This document shows, one piece after another, positions 45,032 to 50,801 of a stretch of DNA of 50,801 nt. The translations under genes were made by a program, and so were the position numbers. The stretch is taken from the NCBI GenBank assembly GCA_937946835.1, contig CALFAV010000053.1, positions 1 through 50,801 of the forward strand. The letters run 5' to 3'. The notes under the pieces are model-generated. The model saw nothing but the letters and a program-made list of their open reading frames with translations. It had not been told where the DNA came from and ran no database searches. The number at the start of each line of letters is the position of its first letter. Position 1 is the stretch's first letter. This DNA comes from an uncultured Verrucomicrobiae bacterium (GTDB lineage: Bacteria > Verrucomicrobiota > Verrucomicrobiia > Limisphaerales > J093).

Positions 45032-46291
45032 TCAGTCCCGGACGCGAGTCACCCGGGCGCCGAGTTGGCGCAGTTTCTCGTCAATCTTTTCGTAGCCGCG
45101 GTCCAGGTGGTAGATGCGCTTGACGCGGGTTTCGCCCCGGGCCACCAGCCCGGCCAGCACCAGGGCGGCCGAGGCGCGCAGGTCGCTGGCCATGACCGGC
45201 GCGCCGCTCAGCGGCGTGGGGCCTTTGATGACCGCGGTGGAGCCTTCCAGCGTGATGTCCGCCCCCAGCCGCGCCAACTCGCTCACGTGCATGAAGCGGG
45301 ACTCGTAGATGCGCTCGGTGATCAGGCTGATGCCCTCCGCCTGGGTCAGCAGGACCATCATCTGGGCCTGGGCGTCGGTGGGAAACCCGGCGTAGGGCTG
45401 GGTGGTGATGTCCGCCGGCCGGTAACGCCGCGCGCCCTTGACCGTCACCGCGCCCAAGCGCCGTTCCACTTTGGCGCCGATCTCGACCAGCTTGTCCAAC
45501 ACCGCGTGGTAATGCTCGGGCCGCGAGCCGCGCAAGGTCACCTCGCCCCGCGTGGCCGCCGCCGCAATGGCGAAGGTGGCGGCCTCGATCCGGTCCGGAA
45601 TCACCTCGTGCTCGGCCCCGTGCAGTTCCCGCACCCCGGTGATGGTGATGGTGGGGCTGCCGGCGCCGCTGATGCGCGCGCCCATCGCGTTGAGGAAATG
45701 GGCCAGGTCCACGATCTCCGGCTCGCAGGCGGCGCTTTCGATGACGGTGACCCCCTCGGCCAGCGTGGCCGCCATCATCACGTTGGCCGTGCCCAACACC
45801 GTGGGGCCGGCGCGGCCTCCCAGAAACAGGCTGGTGCCCCGCAGCCGCTGCGCGCGGGCGCACACGTAGCCGCCTTCAATGGTGATCCGGGCCCCCAACG
45901 CGCGCAGCCCTTTCAGGTGCAGGTCAATCGGCCGGGGTCCGATGACACACCCGCCGGGCAGCGAGACCTGCGCCTCGCCCAGCCGGGCCAGCAACGGACC
46001 CAGGATGCAGATCGAGCCGCGCATCTTGCGCACCAGTTCGTAATCCCCGAAGCCGCGCACCCGCGGGGCCTGGACGGTGATGGCGCCGTCCTGGATGCGC
46101 ACCTTGGCGCCCACGGAGGTGAGCACGCGCGCCATGAAGGCCACGTCGCTCAGCTCGGGCGCGCGGCGGATCACACACGGTTCGCGGGTCAACAGCGTGG
46201 CGGCCAGGATGGGCAGGACCGCGTTCTTGGCGCCGCTGACGTGCACCTCGCCTTCCAGGGGATGACCGCCTTTGAGGACCAGACTGTACAT
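45032..46291 (-). CDS. murA: UDP-N-acetylglucosamine 1-carboxyvinyltransferase
   Basis: Product of 419 aa, the usual length. It adds the enolpyruvyl group of PEP to UDP-GlcNAc, the first step to UDP-MurNAc and peptidoglycan. [11 protein letters not shown] at the start holds the conserved Lys and Asn. Cys115 in [15 protein letters not shown] is the residue targeted by fosfomycin, so the enzyme is of the Cys (sensitive-type) class. [15 protein letters not shown] and [12 protein letters not shown] follow in order. Choosing ATG 46291 gives exactly the normal MurA start. It lies 35 bp downstream of prmC in one operon. Confidence 0.97.
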   Translation of the reverse strand: MYSLVLKGGHPLEGEVHVSGAKNAVLPILAATLLTREPCVIRRAPELSDVAFMARVLTSVGAKVRIQDGAITVQAPRVRGFGDYELVRKMRGSICILGPLLARLGEAQVSLPGGCVIGPRPIDLHLKGLRALGARITIEGGYVCARAQRLRGTSLFLGGRAGPTVLGTANVMMAATLAEGVTVIESAACEPEIVDLAHFLNAMGARISGAGSPTITITGVRELHGAEHEVIPDRIEAATFAIAAAATRGEVTLRGSRPEHYHAVLDKLVEIGAKVERRLGAVTVKGARRYRPADITTQPYAGFPTDAQAQMMVLLTQAEGISLITERIYESRFMHVSELARLGADITLEGSTAVIKGPTPLSGAPVMASDLRASAALVLAGLVARGETRVKRIYHLDRGYEKIDEKLRQLGARVTRVRD

Positions 46292-46326
46292 GGTGCGACG
46301 GGTTCGGATGCCGCGCGGGCCATTGT

Positions 46327-47193
46327 TCACGGTGCCGGCCGCTCGGCAATCAGCATCCGGGGCCGATTTGTCCAATCGTTTTCCACCGTCACGCCCGCCC
46401 AACCTGCCGTGTCAAACACCTCTGCCGCGCTTTGCGCCTGGCCGTCGCCCAGCTCGGTCATCAGCCGGCCGCCCGGCTTCAACCACGCCCGGCCCTCCGC
46501 TGCCAGCCGCCGGAACACCGCCAGGCCGTCCGGGCCACCGTCCAGGGCGACGCGCGGCTCATGGTCGCGCACCTCCGGCTGGAGCCGGGCGATCTCCGCG
46601 CTGGGGATGTAGGGCGGGTTGGCCACGATCAGGTCAAACCGCGCCTCCAGCGGCAGCCCGGCGAAACCCTCACCCAACCGGAACTGAATCCGCCCCTCGA
46701 CCCCGTGGCGGGCGGCGTTGCCGCGGGCGACTTCCAGGGCGGCGGCGGAAACGTCGGTCGCCACGATTTGTGCCCCCGGGCAGTGCACCGCCAGGGCAAT
46801 CGCCAGACAACCCGAGCCGGTGCCGAAGTCCAGGGCGGTGGGCGGCGCGTCGCCGCCACCCAGGCCGGCCAGAAAGGTCCAGGCGCGCTCGGCCAGGCAT
46901 TCGGTTTCCGGCCGCGGGATCAGGACCGCGGGCGTGACCGCCAGTTCCAGGCCGCAGAAGTTGACCGTGCCGAGCAGGTACTGGAGCGGTTCGCGCGCCG
47001 CGCGCCGGCGGACCAGTTCGCGCAGGCGGTCCAACTCCGTCCCGGTCAGCCCCCGCTCGAACTCCAGGTAAAGTTGGAGCCGGGGGCGCCCCAGCACGTG
47101 CGCCAGCAACAATTCGGCCTGAAGCCGGGCCGACTCGACCCCTTTGCGGGCCAGGTAGTCCGTGCTGCGCTGGATCACCTCGAGAACGGTCAC
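46327..47193 (-). CDS. prmC: Peptide chain release factor N5-glutamine methyltransferase
   Basis: Product of 288 aa. It methylates the Gln of the GGQ motif in release factors RF1 and RF2. A helical N-terminal domain precedes a class I methyltransferase fold with ALDFGTGSGCLAIALA (SAM motif I), DVSAAALEVARGNA, and the catalytic NPPYIPS. PRPETECLAE also matches the family. The GTG start at 47193 lies 6 nt after a -10-like TAACCT. It is the first gene of a four-gene minus-strand operon. prfA is not next to it, unlike in many bacteria. Confidence 0.94.
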   Translation of the reverse strand: MTVLEVIQRSTDYLARKGVESARLQAELLLAHVLGRPRLQLYLEFERGLTGTELDRLRELVRRRAAREPLQYLLGTVNFCGLELAVTPAVLIPRPETECLAERAWTFLAGLGGGDAPPTALDFGTGSGCLAIALAVHCPGAQIVATDVSAAALEVARGNAARHGVEGRIQFRLGEGFAGLPLEARFDLIVANPPYIPSAEIARLQPEVRDHEPRVALDGGPDGLAVFRRLAAEGRAWLKPGGRLMTELGDGQAQSAAEVFDTAGWAGVTVENDWTNRPRMLIAERPAP

Positions 47194-47199
47194 ACAGAC

Positions 47200-47227
47200 A
47201 GGTTAGGAGCACGCTCCCCCCGGCAAA
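47200..47227 (-). promoter_or_regulatory. Possible promoter of the prmC-murA operon
   Basis: On the minus strand: TTTGCC (47227-47222), 16-bp spacer, TAACCT (47205-47200), 6 nt before GTG 47193. Confidence 0.35.
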
Positions 47228-47349
47228 GCCAAAAGCTGCCGCCCGAAAACCCGTCCCCCCGCCGGGGCGGCGCGTCCCCTTCGGAGTCCTCCGTCAACCG
47301 GCTTCCGGTCCGGCCCTCGGGCCCGCGGGACAACCATCATGAAATTTGC

Positions 47350-47379
47350 TTGTTGTTTTGCGGCCGGTTCTGGTAATCC
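47350..47379 (+). promoter_or_regulatory. Possible promoter of the outer-membrane protein gene
   Basis: TTGTTG (47350-47355), 18-bp spacer, TAATCC (47374-47379), giving a leader of about 105-110 nt. Confidence 0.35.
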
Positions 47380-47480
47380 TGCCCCGGTTGCCGGGCACCC
47401 GGGAGTTGTCCGGTCGGAGGGAACCCCGGGTGTGGAGCAACCGGAACGAGAAACGTGACGGTAACAAACCAAACCAACGC

Positions 47481-47486
47481 AGGAGG
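47481..47486 (+). promoter_or_regulatory. Canonical Shine-Dalgarno site of the outer-membrane protein gene
   Basis: AGGAGG lies 7 nt before ATG 47494. It is the only full Shine-Dalgarno sequence at a well-placed distance that I see in the window, and it decides the start against the upstream in-frame GTG at 47455. Confidence 0.85.
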
Positions 47487-47493
47487 AACGCGT

Positions 47494-48669
47494 ATGAACA
47501 AAAACCTGTGGACAGCCGCACTGGTCTCGGCGGGGGTCGTCAGCCCGGCCGTCGCGCTCCAGGCGGAAGAAGCAGCCCAACACCCCGTGGTGAGCGCGTT
47601 GCAATCAACGACCATCAGCGGGTACGTCAACACCTCGGCCATTCTTCGGCTCGGGGATGACCTGAACGTCGTGGGACGCTCCTACGACGGCGTGGACAAG
47701 CACAACGGCTTCAACCTGGACGTGGTCTCGCTGGCCATCGAGAAGCCGCTGGGAGAGGAGGCCTGGTCGGCCGGCTACCGCGCCCAGTTGTTGTTCGGGC
47801 CGGACGCCAATCTGCTGGGCTCCCTGTCCCCGCTGGCGGGCGCTTCCGGCGACTTCGCCATCAAAAACGCCTACGTCTCGCTGCGCGCGCCGCTGGGCCG
47901 CGGGTTGAAGCTCAAGATGGGCGTTTGGGACACGATCATGGGCTATGAGGTGTTCGACGCCGGCAAAAATCCAAACTACAGCCGCTCGTTCGGCTTCTAC
48001 CTCGAACCCATCATCCACACCGGGGTGCTGGCCACCTACGAGGTTGCCGACTGGCTGACCGTGAACGCCGGCATCGCCAACGGCATCGAAAGCCGGGCCG
48101 CCTTCAACAAGATCAACAGCCGGGTGGACCCCGCCGGCGGCTGGGACTTCAAGGAACTGAGCTACGTCGGCTCGGTGGCGCTGACCGCCCCCGAGAGCAT
48201 GGGCTTCCTGCAAGGGGCCACCCTCTACGGCGGCATCATGTACGCCGGGTTCCGCGGGGATTACTTCGGCGGCGATGACATCATCAACTACTACGCCGGC
48301 GCGACCCTGCCCACCCCGGCCAAGGCGGTCACCCTGGGCGTGGCCTACGACTACCAGGCCAACGGCCTGTTCGACAACTCGTACGCCAACGCCATCGGCG
48401 GCTACGTCTCCATCCAGCTCACCGAGAAGCTCAAGTTCAACGCCCGCGGGGAATACGCCACCGGCAGCCCCGGCGCGTTCGGCACGGCCACCGGCGAAAA
48501 GGCCGAGCTGCTGGGCGTGACCGGCACGCTGGACTACGCCCTCTGGGCGCAGGCCATCACCCGCCTGGAGTGCCGCTGGGACCACGACCTGTCCAACAAC
48601 AACATCTTCGGCCCCAGCGACAAGAACAACGCAGTCTCGCTGGCCCTGAACGTCATCTACAACTTCTGA
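47494..48669 (+). CDS. Outer-membrane beta-barrel (porin-like) protein
   Basis: Product of 391 aa. A signal peptide (MNKNLWTAALVSAGVVSPAVA) is followed by a protein of alternating polar and non-polar strands rich in Gly, Tyr and Asn. It ends LALNVIYNF with a terminal Phe, the assembly signal of barrel proteins. Segments such as AYVSLRAPLGRGLKLKMG and GYVSIQLTEKLKFNARGEY look like paired strands. It is probably a channel or diffusion pore in the outer membrane; the solute is unknown. A strong Shine-Dalgarno site and a good terminator suggest high expression. It stands as a single-gene unit. Confidence 0.8.
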   Translation: MNKNLWTAALVSAGVVSPAVALQAEEAAQHPVVSALQSTTISGYVNTSAILRLGDDLNVVGRSYDGVDKHNGFNLDVVSLAIEKPLGEEAWSAGYRAQLLFGPDANLLGSLSPLAGASGDFAIKNAYVSLRAPLGRGLKLKMGVWDTIMGYEVFDAGKNPNYSRSFGFYLEPIIHTGVLATYEVADWLTVNAGIANGIESRAAFNKINSRVDPAGGWDFKELSYVGSVALTAPESMGFLQGATLYGGIMYAGFRGDYFGGDDIINYYAGATLPTPAKAVTLGVAYDYQANGLFDNSYANAIGGYVSIQLTEKLKFNARGEYATGSPGAFGTATGEKAELLGVTGTLDYALWAQAITRLECRWDHDLSNNNIFGPSDKNNAVSLALNVIYNF

Positions 48670-48696
48670 CCGGCCGACCCCTCGGCCCGCGCTTCA

Positions 48697-48730
48697 CCCC
48701 TTCCGGGTCTCCGCCCCGAAGGGGTTTTTT
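48697..48730 (+). terminator. Intrinsic terminator after the outer-membrane protein gene
   Basis: CCCCTTC (48697-48703) pairs with GAAGGGG (48718-48724), with further GGG/CCC pairing inside, and is followed at once by TTTTTT (48725-48730). It is the clearest intrinsic terminator in the window and lies 28 bp after the stop codon. Confidence 0.9.
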
Positions 48731-48768
48731 GCCGACCGGCCCGCTCGCCGGCACGGTCCCGGAACTTT

Positions 48769-49554
48769 TCAGGCCGTTTCCCGGACCCGGCGATCGGTGC
48801 ACACCCCGCGCCGGCTGGCGGCGATAAAGTCCAGCAACACCCGCCCCAGCTCACTGACAAACTGCCCCCGCGCCGCCGCCACCGCCTCCCGCAAATTCCG
48901 GTGCGCGCGAAACAGAAACCGGTACAGCCGGCGCAACTCCAGCCGGTCGGCGTCCGCGATGCCCGCCCGCCGCAGCCCCACCACGTTCAGCCCGCAAATG
49001 GTGTTTTCCCCGCGCGCCACGGTGAAGGGGGGCAGGTCCTTGCTGATGGCCGCGCCGCCCTGCATCAGCGCCAGCGTGCCCACGCGGACAAACTGATGCA
49101 CCAGGCAGTTGCCGGAGATGAAGGCCCGGTCCTGCACCGTCACATGCCCGCCCAGCGCGGCGCCGTTGGCCAGGATCACCCGGTCCCCCAGCCGGCAGTT
49201 GTGCCCCACGTGACTGTGGGCCATGAGGTAGTTGTCCGAACCCACCACCGTCTCCTCCTCCGGCGAGTTGGCGCGGTGCACCGTCACGTGCTCGCGAAAC
49301 ACGTTCCGGTCCCCGATGCGCAACCGGGTGGGGCCGCCGCCGTACTTGAGGTCCTGCGGCGCCTCGCCCAGCACACAGCCCGCGTACAGCCGGTTGTCCG
49401 CCCCCAACGTGGTCTGTCCGGTGAGGTACACGTGCGGGCCGATGACGCACCGCGGGCCGATCACCACCTCGGCATCAATCACCGCGCCCGGCCCCACGGT
49501 GACCGTCTCATCCAGGTGCGCGCGCGGATGGACAACGGCGGTCGGATGAATCAT
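48769..49554 (-). CDS. lpxA: Acyl-[ACP]-UDP-N-acetylglucosamine O-acyltransferase
   Basis: Product of 261 aa. It adds a 3-hydroxyacyl chain to UDP-GlcNAc, the first step of lipid A, and so shows that the organism makes LPS or a lipid A-like anchor. Left-handed beta-helix hexapeptide repeats run from residue 1 to about 190 (HPTAVVHPRAHLDETVTVG, VIGPRCVIGPHV). Catalytic His118 is in MAHSHVGHNC, and GNCLVHQFVRVG follows. A C-terminal helical domain ends the protein. ATG 49554 starts at the first helix coil; the longer frame upstream is not protein-like. It is divergent from the methyltransferase gene. Confidence 0.95.
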   Translation of the reverse strand: MIHPTAVVHPRAHLDETVTVGPGAVIDAEVVIGPRCVIGPHVYLTGQTTLGADNRLYAGCVLGEAPQDLKYGGGPTRLRIGDRNVFREHVTVHRANSPEEETVVGSDNYLMAHSHVGHNCRLGDRVILANGAALGGHVTVQDRAFISGNCLVHQFVRVGTLALMQGGAAISKDLPPFTVARGENTICGLNVVGLRRAGIADADRLELRRLYRFLFRAHRNLREAVAAARGQFVSELGRVLLDFIAASRRGVCTDRRVRETA

Positions 49555-49649
49555 GTCCCCGGCGCATACCACGCCCGCCGCCCGGTGAGAATCCCGAAGT
49601 GCGGGCGGGCGGGGGAACCGCCCGGGGACGGGCGCCGACGCGGCGTCGC

Positions 49650-49761
49650 GCCGGTTTCCCAACCGGCTGGATCGCCGGTTTCCAATCGGCTGCCCGGGCG
49701 CGGCCGGGCGGTCGGCGGGTTGGAACCCCGCGATACCGCAGACTGCAAGTCGGCGCTGCGG
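49650..49761. repeat. Cluster of four small hairpins (REP-like)
   Basis: Four inverted repeats stand in a row in the lpxA-methyltransferase gap. GCCGGTT-TCCC-AACCGGC lies at 49650-49667. GCCGGTT-TCC-AATCGGC lies at 49674-49690 with one G-T pair. GGGTTGGAACCC lies at 49717-49728. CCGCAG/CTGCGG lies at 49736-49741 and 49756-49761. The first two are near copies 24 bp apart. The form matches extragenic palindromic elements found in many copies per genome; copy number cannot be judged here. Confidence 0.6.
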
Positions 49762-49808
49762 GGGCCCGTCCAGCGGCGTCCCTCAACCGGGCACGGGGAA
49801 CGCGGTTC

Positions 49809-49838
49809 TTGCCGGGGCGGGAGGGCGGCGGCTAGGGT
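49809..49838 (+). promoter_or_regulatory. Predicted promoter of the DNA methyltransferase gene
   Basis: TTGCCG (49809-49814), 18-bp spacer, TAGGGT (49833-49838), 6 nt before ATG 49845. Confidence 0.5.
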
Positions 49839-49844
49839 GCGGCC

Positions 49845-50801
49845 ATGCCGGAACGAACGTCACCGGAACCTGCGCCCCGGCCGCCGCGCCCGGTCGGTCG
49901 CGCCGAGTTGATTTGGGAAGGCAAGTACGACCAGGACGGCCGACGCGTGGCGCCGCTGCGCGTGGCCTTGCCGTTCCAAACCGTCGAGACCGTCAACGAA
50001 TCGGCCCGGGAACGGCAGTTGTCGCTGGACCGGCTGACGCGCGGGCAGACCGAGTGGCGCAACCGGCTGATCTGGGGCGACAAGAAATACGTGCTGCCCG
50101 GTCTGCTGCCGGAGTTCGCCGGCAAGGTGAACCTCATCTACATTGACCCGCCCTTTGATACGGGCGCGGATTTCTCGTTCACGGCCACCGTGCCCGACCA
50201 TCCCGAAACGCCCGAAGACGACTCGTTCAGCTTCACCAAAGCCCCCAGCATCATCGAGCACAAGGCCTACCGGGACACCTGGGGACGCGGCCTGGATTCG
50301 TACCTGCAATGGTTCTACGAAACGGTCGTCCTGCTCCATGAACTGCTCCACGAAACCGGGTGCCTCTACGTTCATCTGGACTGGCATGTTGGCCTTTACG
50401 CAAAGGTGGTTTTGGACGAAGTCTTCGGGCCGGACCGTTTCGTGAACGAGATCGTCTGGAAGCGGCAGACTGCGAAGGGCGACGTGACACAAGGTGCAAG
50501 GCACATGGGCAGAATCCACGAAGCCGTATTCTTTTACACCAAGTCCGAGAATTACCCTTGGAACGTGCAGTACACGCCTTACGACGAAAGCTACGTCGAG
50601 TCCGCTTATCGAAGTCAAGACCCTGACGGGCGCCGTTATACCTTGAGTGACATAACTGCGCCGGGCGGGGCAAAAGCGTCAAAAGGAAATCCTCGCTACG
50701 AATTTCTCGGAGTCACCCGGTACTGGCGTTTTTCTAAGGAGACGATGCTAAAGTTGTACAAGGAAGGCCGCATCGTTCAGACCGCACCCGGTGCGGTTCC
50801 G
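49845..50801 (+). CDS. Site-specific DNA methyltransferase, 5' part (type III Mod-like)
   Basis: The first 319 codons are present and the frame is open to the right edge. LIWGDKKYVLPGLLPEFAGKVNLIYIDPPFDTG contains DPPF (catalytic motif IV of amino-methyltransferases) split over residues about 83-110, followed by GCLYVHLDWHVG and a DRFVNEIVWKR block. This is typical of the beta-class, type III Mod and related orphan enzymes that methylate adenine or cytosine. The SAM-binding FGSGT motif would lie past the window. Base composition falls from host-like to about 55% G+C after roughly 50,400, which suggests a mosaic gene. No restriction partner is visible. It starts 6 nt after a predicted promoter. 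Confidence 0.85.
   Translation, partial: MPERTSPEPAPRPPRPVGRAELIWEGKYDQDGRRVAPLRVALPFQTVETVNESARERQLSLDRLTRGQTEWRNRLIWGDKKYVLPGLLPEFAGKVNLIYIDPPFDTGADFSFTATVPDHPETPEDDSFSFTKAPSIIEHKAYRDTWGRGLDSYLQWFYETVVLLHELLHETGCLYVHLDWHVGLYAKVVLDEVFGPDRFVNEIVWKRQTAKGDVTQGARHMGRIHEAVFFYTKSENYPWNVQYTPYDESYVESAYRSQDPDGRRYTLSDITAPGGAKASKGNPRYEFLGVTRYWRFSKETMLKLYKEGRIVQTAPGAVP

Larger units (their letters stand above)
47194..47493. other. Divergent non-coding region before the outer-membrane protein gene
   Basis: This is a 300-base gap with no gene. The left end carries promoter-like elements for prmC (47200-47227). The right half carries a promoter-like pair for the outer-membrane protein (47350-47379), an A+T-richer patch and a Shine-Dalgarno site (47481-47486). 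The predicted leader of the outer-membrane protein mRNA is about 105-110 nt, long for this window, and contains G+C-rich stems. Confidence 0.4.

Noticed and set aside
47455..47493. GTG start at 47455 for the outer-membrane protein
   Set aside because: The extra 13 residues precede the signal peptide, and AGGAGG sits at the right distance from ATG 47494.
49650..49761. Small CRISPR array
   Set aside because: The hairpin units differ in sequence, spacing is irregular and there are no constant-length spacers or cas genes.

Overview
The window is a 50.8 kb chromosomal stretch of high-G+C DNA (about two-thirds G+C by eye), densely coded on both strands and free of recognisable transposases, phage genes or CRISPR arrays. 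The gene content points to a diderm bacterium of the PVC group, most likely Verrucomicrobiota of the Limisphaera/Pedosphaera kind. This is an inference from family knowledge, resting on H-X9-DG pseudopilins with a GFTLxE leader, ASPIC/UnbV-VCBS proteins, a Ser/Thr kinase with a D-x-G motif and a PEGPG activation segment, secreted beta-propellers, and lpxA, which implies LPS.

Layout. 2-169: tail of a family-2 glycosyltransferase. 170-544: structured non-coding DNA. 545-4312: giant double VCBS/UnbV protein. 4455-5618: actin-family gene that looks more like MamK than MreB. 5725-8122: tandem ACT protein, LON-domain/DUF1844 pair (minus), membrane coiled-coil protein. 8260-10294: purA-uppS. 10428-15625: divergent UnbV protein and kinase/propeller. 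15723-20411: NagX-like acyltransferase, 54-aa membrane protein, endonuclease V and secreted propeller. 20625-23217: PpiD-like chaperone and RluA-type synthase. 23362-26608: araA, a small protein, mnmE. 26723-28588: two pseudopilins. 28656-28740: tRNA-Leu(GAG). 28797-33670: rnd, an M48 lipoprotein protease, an esterase, a nucleotidyltransferase, apgM. 33885-40123: threonine aldolase, then a plus-strand run of lipoprotein, pdxJ, acpS, hydrogenase-type protease, phoB and phoR. 40178-43690: sdhCAB (minus). 43927-47193: prmC-murA-hypothetical-HAD (minus). 47494-48669: outer-membrane beta-barrel protein with a real Shine-Dalgarno site and a terminator. 48769-49554: lpxA. 49845-end: 5' part of a DNA methyltransferase whose base composition changes inside the gene.

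Working together: most of the window is housekeeping (purine, isoprenoid, B6, ACP, peptidoglycan, lipid A and succinate metabolism; tRNA and rRNA modification) interleaved with verrucomicrobial secreted and surface proteins. Two regulatory themes stand out. A PHO-box-like pair of TGTCAC repeats with an 11-bp period lies just in front of phoB. In addition, at least nine genes have a candidate -10 element ending only 6-9 nt before the start codon and no Shine-Dalgarno site, which predicts leaderless transcripts. The MamK-like filament gene, with no magnetosome genes around it, is the most unusual single gene.
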